DNA from: a virus
Virus record (IMG/VR): IMGVR_UViG_3300025646_003104
Span: 1-39,919 of that record
Length of the DNA: 39,919 nucleotides
Strand: one strand, 5' to 3'
Position 1 is the first letter of the stretch. Each line of letters starts with the position of its first letter. The notes beneath the pieces are model-generated. The model was not told the origin of the DNA. It did no database searches and saw only the letters and a list, made by a program, of their open reading frames with translations. Below are positions 1 to 9,700 of the stretch, in pieces. The position numbers and the translations under genes were made by a program.

Positions 1-1
1 C

Positions 2-2836
2 AGTGCAGATGGCGCCCTTCCACCTTCACCAGCCGAAAATGTTGCTGACCTTAACACATCAGCAGTAGGTCAAGGACAACCAAATACAGTATCAGACGCA
101 ACAGTTGCTAGTGTTCCTGAAGTATCTGCGATATCAAAATCATTTGATAAGAATGCAACTACTTCAATGTTAGGAGGAGTAGCAACACAAGCAGCCGCAT
201 CTGCGGGTGCAGCCGCAATCACTAAAGGTGTTACTACTTTCGTAGATAACACTACAGGTAAAGTAGCCGCGGCAGTTGGCGCTTTTGCTCAGACACCATC
301 ACAATTAGCATCAGGTGGTATCTTGAAACCTGGTTCTGACAACATGGTAAACACTCTTGTAGCGGCCGGCAAAGCAACAGTACAACAAGCAATGCCTCAA
401 TCTATCTTTAGTGGTAAAGAGGGTGTTAATAATTTAAATAGCCTGACTGGAAGTGTAAACGCTCAAGCAAAATCAGTTGTGACTAACATGCAAAAAGCAC
501 AGACTGGATTAGCATTAGCAGGAGCCATCACAGGTAAAGAAGCGCCCGGCGCTATTGGTGGTATTGTAGCGGCAGCCGCCGGCGGTACTGCTTCAGCAAG
601 AAGTGTGGGAGATCAAATTTCTAGTACAGTAAATCTAGTCAAGAATGGTTTAAGCACATCAAGTGTATCCGGGGCAGTAAAATCAGCCGCACTAGATTCT
701 ATCAAACAAGGTACATCAGCGGCAATCGCTTCTACGTTGACTGGAGGATTAGGAGGTATCACTAAATCTCTCAATGCTATCGGTAAAGTACCTGATTTTG
801 GTAATTCTTTAGATAGTAATATTGGTCCTGTAGCATCAGCGTTTAAGACAATTACTAAAACGTTTAAGCCTTTCCCGGCTGGCCAACCTATCGATCTTAC
901 TGATATAGCAAAAGGAGTATCTTCGGGAATCATCTCAGATGTTATTGGTAAAGGTGCTTCTAGTATCATAGACGAGATCGGTAGTAGCGGAGCAGCCAGA
1001 GTTGGTGCCGGTGCAATCGAAGGTGCTTTAGACAGCGCAACATCAGCAGTCACAGGAGCAGTTAAAGATGCAGTCGGTGGAATCACCAATGACATTATTT
1101 CTGATGCTGTTAACATAGCAGGAAACGCAACGGATGCCTTAAGTAAGAGTGCCACTGCTCTTACACAACAAAATCAATTGGCAAATGCGGCTCAGCAAGT
1201 TCAGCAAGGTCTATCTGCTGGAGCCGCAGCCGCAGCCGCGACCGGCTTGAAAGATTTACCCGGTGGAACTGCGATTGCAGGTGCGATTGTTGACAGTGCT
1301 AAAGGAGCAATAAATCCTGTATCAACTAACCTTACAGGTCTGACCGGGCAGATAGAAAACTTAGCTACCAAAGCATTCTCTGGATTACCTGCATTACCTA
1401 CTAACATTTCAGGTTCAACTTTATTAGGTGGTGTGACTAATAAATTAACTAGCAATTTGCCTCCAGGCGTACAAGCTATAGTAGAATCAGCACTCGCATC
1501 ATTAACTTCAGGTGGTGGCTCTACAGTCAAATTACCTAGCATCGGTGTCAACACATTTAATAGGGCTCCGCTAACAGCCATGATTAACAATGTTTTAGGT
1601 CCCAGCATTATCCCAAGACCTAATCTATTAGGGGAGATTGCACCTTCTGCAATAGGCGCGGCCGAATCGCTGATAAAACAACGTAAAGAATTATCAACAG
1701 CCGCTAGAAAACTTACAGCAGCCAGCAAGAAAGCTACTAAAGCTCAATCTGCATATGCAGAAGCGTTAGCTAATTTACCTGCAGGATCACCTGAAATAGC
1801 AACTGCATTAGCCGCATATCAGACATCGGTTGCAGAATTAGATATCGCAAGAAATATAGTACAATCAATACTATCGACTGCACCTAATGCAGTTACAGAA
1901 AAAGTACCAGCCGGCGCAACCTTACTAAGTGAGACTAAAGAAGCATTCCAAGACTTAGAAACTGCGATTCAAGATGCGGCAAAAGCAGACACTACTCTTG
2001 CATTACTAGCAACTACCCAAACACCTGGATCAAGTCTTGGACAGTTTAGTTTTGATAGTAATTCAGGTGTGTTCGCACCAGCTTCAGCCGGAGAAGAATA
2101 TTATCTAAATCCTCTAACCGGAGAATCGTTTACATTTACTAGATTCTCTAATGCATTGACTTCTACTACGGGATTCGAGAGCCATCAACAATATGTTGCT
2201 CCGCCCCCACCTCCGCCTCCACCGGACTTAGTAGATGAAGATGATGAACCAGTCGAGGAGAACACAATAGGAGCAGTTGTCGGTCCGATACCGCCACCAA
2301 ATCCTCCACCTCCTCCACCACCACCTCCTCCACCCCCACCAACGACTCCACCACCTGGTGGCGGCGGGTGCGTAGTCTTAGACAGCTATATACCTGCGGT
2401 AGAAACTACTATTTGGAATGGTAGAGCTATTGAACAAGCGTGGCAACTACGAGAAGGTCATGATATTTCTCTAGGTAAAGACAGCAAAGATTTAGAAGTT
2501 TATCTAGGAACCGTAGTATTCAATCACGTAGATCATCAACCTTGCGTAAGATTAGTGACTAAAACAGGTGTATCATTAGTGTGTTCTACAACTGCGCCCA
2601 TCTTTACTAAAGATTTAACGTTCGTTAGTGCTCCTGATCTTATGAACAAAGAAGTAGCATGTATGAGGAATGACGAAACTTTCTGGGACGAAGTTGTTTC
2701 TATTGAAGACATGGGGTACAAGTTTGTTGCAGTAATCAATGCTGGAGACACAGCGTTCTGGGCAGGTGAAACAAACGAAGCGTTTATCTTACACCACAAC
2801 GTTAAAAACGAAGGTATATACTGGGATAAAAAATAG
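2..2836 (+). CDS. Ala/Gly-rich virion-type protein with C-terminal Hint domain (5' truncated)
   Basis: The frame is open to the left edge, so the true start lies upstream; 944 residues are visible, numbered here from the first full codon. Residues up to about 690 are rich in Ala, Gly, Ser and Thr, suggesting an extended structural protein. Two polyproline tracts (8 and 13 prolines) flank an acidic segment and end in GGGG. A Hint (hedgehog/intein) domain follows: it begins at Cys790 (CVVLDSYIP), has a block-B-like LVCSTTAPI around 860-867, and ends with FILHHN at His932-Asn933. Only 11 residues follow the Asn. The block B histidine expected in inteins is Ala865 here. The position just before gp25 suggests a baseplate or tail-tip role, which is inference. 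It ends in TAG directly before a late-promoter octamer. The Hint call is fairly secure; the function of the long N-terminal part is unknown. Confidence 0.75.
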   Translation, partial: SADGALPPSPAENVADLNTSAVGQGQPNTVSDATVASVPEVSAISKSFDKNATTSMLGGVATQAAASAGAAAITKGVTTFVDNTTGKVAAAVGAFAQTPSQLASGGILKPGSDNMVNTLVAAGKATVQQAMPQSIFSGKEGVNNLNSLTGSVNAQAKSVVTNMQKAQTGLALAGAITGKEAPGAIGGIVAAAAGGTASARSVGDQISSTVNLVKNGLSTSSVSGAVKSAALDSIKQGTSAAIASTLTGGLGGITKSLNAIGKVPDFGNSLDSNIGPVASAFKTITKTFKPFPAGQPIDLTDIAKGVSSGIISDVIGKGASSIIDEIGSSGAARVGAGAIEGALDSATSAVTGAVKDAVGGITNDIISDAVNIAGNATDALSKSATALTQQNQLANAAQQVQQGLSAGAAAAAATGLKDLPGGTAIAGAIVDSAKGAINPVSTNLTGLTGQIENLATKAFSGLPALPTNISGSTLLGGVTNKLTSNLPPGVQAIVESALASLTSGGGSTVKLPSIGVNTFNRAPLTAMINNVLGPSIIPRPNLLGEIAPSAIGAAESLIKQRKELSTAARKLTAASKKATKAQSAYAEALANLPAGSPEIATALAAYQTSVAELDIARNIVQSILSTAPNAVTEKVPAGATLLSETKEAFQDLETAIQDAAKADTTLALLATTQTPGSSLGQFSFDSNSGVFAPASAGEEYYLNPLTGESFTFTRFSNALTSTTGFESHQQYVAPPPPPPPPDLVDEDDEPVEENTIGAVVGPIPPPNPPPPPPPPPPPPPTTPPPGGGGCVVLDSYIPAVETTIWNGRAIEQAWQLREGHDISLGKDSKDLEVYLGTVVFNHVDHQPCVRLVTKTGVSLVCSTTAPIFTKDLTFVSAPDLMNKEVACMRNDETFWDEVVSIEDMGYKFVAVINAGDTAFWAGETNEAFILHHNVKNEGIYWDKK
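2201..2341 (+). repeat. Two polyproline-coding tracts separated by an acidic linker
   Basis: Positions 2201-2224 encode eight consecutive prolines and 2303-2341 encode thirteen. Between them lies an acidic stretch (DLVDEDDEPVEE). A short TT-PPP-GGGG segment leads into the Hint domain. All four proline codons are mixed, so selection has kept the amino acid rather than a DNA repeat. It probably forms a stiff linker and would depend on elongation factor P for efficient translation. Confidence 0.85.
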
Positions 2837-2844
2837 GATAAATA
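2837..2844 (+). promoter_or_regulatory. T4-type late promoter octamer before gene 25
   Basis: GATAAATA matches the T4 late consensus TATAAATA in seven of eight positions and follows the TAG stop of the preceding gene. The same heptamer GGATAAA also occurs at 2824-2830. The gene 25 ATG begins only four bases after the octamer, so a start about six bases downstream would give a leaderless or start-less transcript. Its function for gene 25 is therefore uncertain. Confidence 0.5.
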
Positions 2845-2848
2845 CATT

Positions 2849-3307
2849 ATGCCAACATACGTAGGATTTTCAACAATCAATGCTGATAAAGCTAGAACGA
2901 CTAACAATGTCAACCCGCCTGTCAACCAAGCAGGCCAGGGCATTATTCGTTCTGGTGGTATCAAGTATGGTAAAAAGTTTAGACTTGTAGACGAACAACT
3001 TGTAATTCAAGACTTTATCAACGCATTGAACATCCGTAAGGGAGAGAAAGTAGGTAACCCTGCGTATGGCACAACGCTTTGGGATTTTGTTTTTGAACCT
3101 AACACTATAGACGTAGTACAACAATTACAGAACGAAGTCCGTAGAGTGGCTGCATTAGACCCTAGACTTTATGTAAATACGGTCGTAGCATATCCTAGAG
3201 ATAACGGTATCTTAGTAGAGATGCAACTTTCTATCAACCCTTTTAATAACGCCGGTGACCTCGCACTATTTTTCGATCAGCAAACTAATTCAGCCGTCTT
3301 GCTTTAA
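2849..3307 (+). CDS. 25: Baseplate wedge subunit, gp25-like
   Basis: This 152-residue protein is a little longer than T4 gp25. The family signature is visible at residues 63-84: RKGEKVGNPAYGTTLWD followed by FEP. An ALDPRL segment follows near 102-107. gp25-like proteins form the inner core of the baseplate wedge and help nucleate the sheath; related proteins occur in type VI secretion systems. Gene 6 follows after a 53-base gap, the usual 25-6 order of T4-like phages. The chosen ATG gives an MPTYVGFSTI start typical of aquatic phage homologues. No good Shine-Dalgarno sequence is visible, and a late-promoter octamer lies just upstream. Confidence 0.93.
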   Translation: MPTYVGFSTINADKARTTNNVNPPVNQAGQGIIRSGGIKYGKKFRLVDEQLVIQDFINALNIRKGEKVGNPAYGTTLWDFVFEPNTIDVVQQLQNEVRRVAALDPRLYVNTVVAYPRDNGILVEMQLSINPFNNAGDLALFFDQQTNSAVLL

Positions 3308-3325
3308 TATTAAAAAACCGATTTT

Positions 3326-3364
3326 CCGTAATGATAAATATATGAAACAAGAGAATCATTATGG
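3326..3364 (+). promoter_or_regulatory. Start-codon-occluding hairpin with embedded late promoter, gene 6
   Basis: CCGTAATGAT at 3326-3335 pairs with ATCATTATGG at 3355-3364. This gives ten base pairs, one of them G-U, around a 19-base loop. The right arm contains the gene 6 ATG at 3361. The late-promoter octamer at 3333-3340 overlaps the left arm. A transcript from upstream would fold the start codon into the stem; one starting near 3346 would lack the left arm. Confidence 0.6.
3333..3340 (+). promoter_or_regulatory. T4-type late promoter octamer before gene 6
   Basis: GATAAATA lies 20 bases before the gene 6 ATG. A start about six bases downstream gives a leader of roughly 15 bases that keeps a modest purine-rich AGAG sequence ahead of the ATG. 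It sits in the 53-base gap between genes 25 and 6. Confidence 0.65.
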
Positions 3365-6300
3365 CCACTAATTCACGACAATCAGGATTATTCGGAGTAA
3401 ACGATTGGAAAGCTATATACCAAACGTTTAGCGAAGCAGATTTTAAAAGTTATGACTATGAAACTTTACGTAAAAGTTTTATTGACTATCTACGTCTATA
3501 CTATCCTGAGACCTTTAACGATTATATCGAATCAGCAGAGTTCATCGCTCTGTTAGATGTCATGGCCTTCATGGGTCAGGGTCTTGCCTTTCGTAATGAT
3601 TTAAACACTAGAGAAAACTTTTTAGACACTGCTGAACGTAGAGATTCAGTAATCAAACTTGCCACGTTAGTTGGCTACACACCAAAAAGAAACACATGTG
3701 CTTCAGGATATCTAAAAGTAACTTCTATCAGAACTACAGAAGGTGTCGTAGATTCTAATGGCGTCAATCTAAGTAATGTTCCTATCTTGTGGAATGACCC
3801 AGCTAACTCAAATTGGTTAGATCAGATGAATACAGTGATCAATGCTACATTGATAGATTCTCAGCGAATCGGGCGTCCTGGCAACGTATCTGATATTTTA
3901 GGTGTTACTACTAGTGAATATTCTATTAGAATTCCTAACAACACTCTACCCATTGCTCCGTTCTCTACTGTAGTAGATGGACAGTCAATGAATTTTGAAT
4001 TAGTAAGCGGTTCTTCAGTAAACACAGACTATATCTATGAGATTCCACCTGCGCCAAGCGGTAGACTAAACATTCTTTATAGAAATGATCGTCTAGGATT
4101 TGGAAGCCCAAATACAGGTTTTATGTTCTACTTTAAGCAAGGTAGACTTGACAACTATGATTTCACGTTGCAACAAGCTATTTCTAATCAGTCTATCAAC
4201 ATCGATATTGACGGGGTAAACCAAACTGATACTTGGTTATATCAAAGAGGTACTAATAATACTTTAGAACTCTGGGAACAAGTAGAAAACGTTTATGCAG
4301 ATGCATATCTACAGACAGAAACTTCTTCCAAAAAGATTTTTTCTGTTGGATCACGTAGTAACGACCAAGTTTCATATATCTTTGGTGACGGCGTCTTCTC
4401 TGAAATTCCAGTAGGAACTTTCCGTGCATATGTTCGTTCTAGTAACGCATTGACATATACTATTGATCCATCAGAGATGAACGGAGTAGTAGTTGCTATA
4501 TCATACGTTAGTAGACAGGGCAGAAACGAAACATTAACTATTGGATTGCAATTACCTCTTACAGTATCTAATGCACAAAGCAGAGAATCACTTGCTTCAA
4601 TCAAGCAAAGAGCACCTACACGTTACTACACACAAAACAGAATGGTTAACGGAGAAGACTACACTAACTTCCCGTACACTCTTTACAATTCTATCATTAA
4701 ATCTAAGGCTGTAAACAGAAGTTCTATTGGTGTATCTAAAAACTTAGATTTATTAGATCCAACCGGAAAATATAGTAGCACAAATTCATTTGGTAGTGAC
4801 GGTGCATTGTATCAAAGCGATACTGACGGATTCTTGTCCCTTACTGTAGAAAATACTAGTGATATCATTCAATTCTTTACTGCGGACTTATCAGCAGTAT
4901 TATCGCTAAACAGGGCTACACAATACTATATTCAAAATTATCCAAGATATTCTTATCCTGGTTCAGGTGAACCTGTATTATATTGGAAAACTAGTTCCGT
5001 AGAATCTTCTAGCGAATCAGGGTACTTATATTCAGTGTCAGGTAGCTTAGAGCAACCTGCACCTTTAGGTACATTCACTACAACCAATGCAAAATATGTG
5101 ACGCCAGGCGCCATATTAAAATTCACCGCCCCAGTCGGCTACTATTTTGATAGCAATAACCGTTTAGTAGCAGGCGTTCCTGGTATCGGTGATTCTACTT
5201 TTATCTGGTCAACTGTATTAAATGTAGTAGGTGATGGTAGCAATAACGGATCTGGAACTTTCGCAAACGGACAAGGTCCTGTTACATTGAATGGTTATGT
5301 ACCTGACGGAGTGACTCTTGCACAAGTTATCCCGGTATTTGACAACTCACTATCAGCAAACTTGATCCAAGAGTGTATCATCAAAATCGAATTGCAACAA
5401 GATTTTACACTTGTATTCAATAACTCTTTATTGATCAACCAAGAACGCTGGTCAATTAGTACATTTACAGATCCTAACTATTTTGTTAAGTTTACTAGTT
5501 TGGGAAATAACAGATACACCGTTACTTACAGATCATTGACATACTATTTTGGTAGTGTTACTGACACTCGTTTTACATTTAACAAAGACGAATTAGTTTA
5601 CGATCCTTTTACTGGTAAAATTATTCAAGATTACGTAAACATTTTAGGTATCAACTCTGAATTCGGTACAAGTACTGCTTTGGGCGCAGACACTAAAGTA
5701 AATATCTTAGGTCAAACAGTAGAGAGCGATGGTTATGTAAATGATTTCCAAGTTGAAGTCGCCGCTACTGATGTAAACAATAAACAATTAGTATTAAATC
5801 CTGATTTCTTTAACGAGATCACTGGATATGTAAACAATGGCGCTAATATTGGGGTATATGTATTTTTCGAAACTATTACAGATCCGGTAAACTTAGTTAG
5901 AGAATTAATCGTTCCTAACGAAGAAGTAGTTTACACATATGCAACTAAGAATCAAATCGAAGTAGTAAAATATGAATTCCCCGTTGGACAGCTTTTCTAT
6001 GCATATACTGATAATAGATTCTACAAATCAGTGCAAGACCCTACAGTAGTAACTCCTTTATATAATTTAGTAGAGCAAGTAAACTACTCAGTCAAACCAG
6101 GTAGACAGGGACTGTCATACCAGTATAGACACAATGCTAACAATACAACCCGCATTGATCCAGCGACTACAAACATTATTGATCTGTATGTAGTTACACA
6201 GTCTTATTACACAGCATATAGAAACTGGATTACTGACACAACTGATACTATTCCGGAACCTGATCAACCCACATTAAATGAATTGAACAGTGCATATCCT

Positions 6301-6723
6301 TTAGTACAAGACTACAAAATGTTGTCGGATTCAGTGATATTAAATAGTGTTACGTTCAAACCGTTGTTTGGTGCTAAAGCAGATCCTGCGCTACAGGGTA
6401 CTATCAAAGTAGTGAAAGCAAGCAATACAAACGCCAGCAACAGCGAGATCAGAAGTGCGGTATTATCAGCTATGGACAGATATTTTAGTATTAATAATTG
6501 GGATTTTGGAGATACATTCTTTTTCTCAGAACTAAGCGCATATCTACATGAACAGATAGGTGATTTGATTAGCTCAGTTGTTCTTGTCTCAAACGATCCT
6601 GAAAAATTGTTTGGTGATTTGTATGAGATCAAATGTAGACCATATGAGATTTTTGTTAATGCGGCGACAACCAGCAATATTGTTATTGTACCAGCATTAA
6701 CTCCTACGACTCTACAGTCTTAA
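3361..6723 (+). CDS. 6: Baseplate wedge subunit, gp6-like (enlarged)
   Basis: The product has 1120 residues, against about 660 in T4 gp6. The N-terminal 110 residues carry the gp6-type opening with WKAIYQTFSEADFKSYDYE, LRLYYPE, ALLDVMAFMGQGLAFRNDLN and the NFLDTAERRDSV segment. The C-terminal part, from about residue 990, resembles the gp6/J-like end domain: SVTFKPLFGAK, then a helical IRSAVLSAMDRYFSI and DLYEIKCRPYEIFV. gp6 dimers form the ring joining neighbouring wedges. The middle, roughly residues 450-980, is Ser/Thr/Asn-rich beta-type sequence with no T4 counterpart, probably extra decorating domains. The start is set by the hairpin and promoter in front of it. The stop is followed by a good AAAGG site for the next gene. 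Confidence 0.9.
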   Translation: MATNSRQSGLFGVNDWKAIYQTFSEADFKSYDYETLRKSFIDYLRLYYPETFNDYIESAEFIALLDVMAFMGQGLAFRNDLNTRENFLDTAERRDSVIKLATLVGYTPKRNTCASGYLKVTSIRTTEGVVDSNGVNLSNVPILWNDPANSNWLDQMNTVINATLIDSQRIGRPGNVSDILGVTTSEYSIRIPNNTLPIAPFSTVVDGQSMNFELVSGSSVNTDYIYEIPPAPSGRLNILYRNDRLGFGSPNTGFMFYFKQGRLDNYDFTLQQAISNQSINIDIDGVNQTDTWLYQRGTNNTLELWEQVENVYADAYLQTETSSKKIFSVGSRSNDQVSYIFGDGVFSEIPVGTFRAYVRSSNALTYTIDPSEMNGVVVAISYVSRQGRNETLTIGLQLPLTVSNAQSRESLASIKQRAPTRYYTQNRMVNGEDYTNFPYTLYNSIIKSKAVNRSSIGVSKNLDLLDPTGKYSSTNSFGSDGALYQSDTDGFLSLTVENTSDIIQFFTADLSAVLSLNRATQYYIQNYPRYSYPGSGEPVLYWKTSSVESSSESGYLYSVSGSLEQPAPLGTFTTTNAKYVTPGAILKFTAPVGYYFDSNNRLVAGVPGIGDSTFIWSTVLNVVGDGSNNGSGTFANGQGPVTLNGYVPDGVTLAQVIPVFDNSLSANLIQECIIKIELQQDFTLVFNNSLLINQERWSISTFTDPNYFVKFTSLGNNRYTVTYRSLTYYFGSVTDTRFTFNKDELVYDPFTGKIIQDYVNILGINSEFGTSTALGADTKVNILGQTVESDGYVNDFQVEVAATDVNNKQLVLNPDFFNEITGYVNNGANIGVYVFFETITDPVNLVRELIVPNEEVVYTYATKNQIEVVKYEFPVGQLFYAYTDNRFYKSVQDPTVVTPLYNLVEQVNYSVKPGRQGLSYQYRHNANNTTRIDPATTNIIDLYVVTQSYYTAYRNWITDTTDTIPEPDQPTLNELNSAYPLVQDYKMLSDSVILNSVTFKPLFGAKADPALQGTIKVVKASNTNASNSEIRSAVLSAMDRYFSINNWDFGDTFFFSELSAYLHEQIGDLISSVVLVSNDPEKLFGDLYEIKCRPYEIFVNAATTSNIVIVPALTPTTLQS

Positions 6724-6733
6724 AGGTAAGTAG

Positions 6734-9700
6734 ATGAGCCACAGAATTAGAACATTAGATTTTTTACCAGACATATTCAAAACTTCTACTAACGCTCAGT
6801 TTTTAGGAGCGACTCTTGACCAGTTGGTCAACCCTCCTAAAAATCAAACTCTACAAGGTTATGTAGGTAGTAAATTTGGTTATGGAATCAATGCTAAAGA
6901 TTACTACGTAACCGAACCAACCAAGACAAGAACTGATTATCAATTAGCACCGGGTGTTGTTTTCTTAAAAGAAAATCAAAACACAGCGCAAGATTTCATC
7001 ACATACCCAGGTATTATTGATGCTCTCAAACTAAAAGGTGGAGTGACTACAGACAACTCTAAGTTGTTTACTAGTCAGTTTTATTCATGGGATTCGTTCA
7101 GTAACTTAGACAAGTTAATTAACTACAATCAGTACTACTGGTTGCCTGACGGGCCTCCTGCTGTTACCGTAGCATCTGCTACAGTCTTTAATGAAACAGA
7201 TTATGTTGTAACAGATACAGCAAATGCTTATAACATTAGAGCATTAGGTGCGGCATCAGGTTCTCTCAATCCTACAATTACATTGTTACGAGGCGGCACA
7301 TATCGATTTGCAGTAAACCAAGAAACACAATTTTGGATTCAAGGTGTTCCTGGGGTCACAGGATTAGATGGTAATAAAAACACAAGAGATATCTTAGGTG
7401 TTTCTAATAACGGTGCTAACCAGGGATTTGTCACGTTCACAGTTCCTAACAGAAACGCACAAGATGATTTTATTTTTCCAGGAAACAATACAGTTGATTT
7501 AATCAGCACTAAACTATTTTCTGAGATCAACGGTAAAACATTATCAGAGTTAGGAAATATCGACGGTGTCACATCACTTGAAGGTTTAACAGTGATGTTC
7601 TACAACACCGCAGATGCTAACGAGATCGGGTTCGTTTCTGCATATTATGACGAAGCAGATTACGATGAAAACTTAGAAACTCCGGTTATTGTCGCACCAG
7701 TTACTTTGTCCATTAATCAGACTACAACATCTACTTTAGTATTAGCTTCAGGAGATACTAGTGCCTTAGTAGAAAATCAAACAGTAACATTTACTCAACC
7801 CGACGGTTTACCACTGTTAGGTGGTCTAGACGTTGATACTATCTATTATGTAAAAGATATTATCTCTCCAACAACATTTACTATTAGTGATACTGTTGCT
7901 GGTTCTACTAAGGTGTTAACTGCTGACACCGGTACTATGGTAGCAAACGTCAACGAAGGTTTATTTGAAGAGGGTTTCTATACTGTAGTAAACGAAAACT
8001 TTTATTCTATCAGTTATGTTGGTGATTCAGCAGACCCTACTATCCGTTTATTACCCGCAGGAAATATTCCAACAGAAGAAAAAATCACGGTAGTTTACGG
8101 TTCACAGTTTGTTGGTTTAGAGTTTTACAGAAATACTTTAGGTCAGATTCTAGAGATTCCTTATCTGTCTTCACTACTTGACACTTTATATTATCAAGAC
8201 GGTACTAATCCAAACAAAGTTGGTGTCATAAGATTAATCGAAAGCAACCTAACAAATACGCTTAATGTCGAAGAAGATATTTTAGGTAAACAAAACTTTA
8301 CCTCTACTAACGGTGTAGAATTTACTAACGGATTAAAAGTTCAATTTGACGGTGATGTTGTCCCATCAAGTTACTTAGAAGGTGAATATTACGTAGAAGG
8401 TGTTGGTACTAGTATCGAACTAATTCCAGCTAGGGACTTAGTGTGTCCAGAAGACTTCACTGGTTCTACATACATTCCCTACGATTCATTACCTTACGAT
8501 ATTGGACGTTTTGATCAAGAGTTGTTTATTCCTGTAGAACCAGATTATATCACTATTGCTAGAAACTCTATCAATAATAACGCATGGTCTCGTTCAAACA
8601 GATGGTTCCACATTGATGTTATCAATGCAACTGCACAGTATAACGAAGATCCTACGATCACTACAACTTACGCTACTGGCAGAAACAAAGCAAAGCGTCC
8701 TATCATTGAGTTTTATCCTAACTTAAAACTATTTGATTCAGGATCAGCAGCCAAAGCACCTGTAGATTTTATCGACACACGCACTACAAATGCATTCACA
8801 CGTGTTGCAAATCAACAGCAGTACTATCCTGATATCGAAACTTATACAACTTATACCGGTGTTATTGCTAGTGCGTCAAGTGCGACTACTACAACTATTA
8901 CTATTCCTACTAGCGGAATCTTTACAACATTCCAAGTAGGAATGTATATCACAGACTCTACTAACGTATTACCTAGAAACACACAGATCGACAGCATTGA
9001 TGTTTCAGGCACAAATACTATTTTAACTGTAAGCTGGCAAGATCCTGCTACTTTCTCTGCAACTACTAATTCTTCAATTGTAGGTAGCGATACTACTGTA
9101 AACAATTATGCGCTATTCCAAGGTGCTAGAATCGTATTCACACAAGATACAAATCCAGACGTAAGAAATAAAATCTGGGTAGTAGGTTTCTCATCATTCA
9201 CGTTTGGTTCTACTCCAATCATTACGTTGACTCCGGCAGAAGATGCATTAGTGGAAGAGAACGATCAAACTGTTGCACTCAGAGGTTATAATTATCAGGG
9301 TTCAACTTTCTGGTTTGATGGAACTGTGTGGAACGAGGGTCAGCAAAAACTTACAGTAAACCAAGCTCCATTATTTGATGTGTTCGATGAGAACGGAATC
9401 TCATTCGGCGATGCAGAATACTATGCTGGTACGTCATTTACTGGTAACAAATTGTTTGCTTACGGAATTGGATCAGGCACAAACGATCCTATCTTAGGTT
9501 TCCCTGTACGTTATTCAAATATCGATAACGTCGGTGACTTAAGTTTTGACGTATCACTAAACAAAGACACGTTCTCATACGTAACCGGCACCGATCCTAT
9601 CACACAAAATGTCAATACTGGTTATGTTTATAATTATAGTGACCGAACAGAATTCACACGTGAATTGGGGTGGCAAACAGCAGTTGCCCCTTCAGTACAA

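Noticed and set aside
613-1728. Long minus-strand frames of 175-180 codons opposite the Ala/Gly-rich gene
   Set aside because: They mirror a repetitive GC-patterned coding strand, have no recognisable domain or ribosome site, and overlap a well-supported gene.
2201-2341. Polyproline tracts as programmed frameshift or phase-variation sites
   Set aside because: Codons are mixed and there is no slippery heptamer or long mononucleotide run; the frame continues cleanly into the Hint domain.
3308-3330. Terminator after gene 25 based on A- and T-runs
   Set aside because: The runs do not form a GC-rich stem followed by T residues.
3342-3371. Nine-residue frame starting at the ATG at 3342 just before gene 6
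   Set aside because: It lies before the expected late transcript start and has no ribosome site; better explained as hairpin loop sequence.
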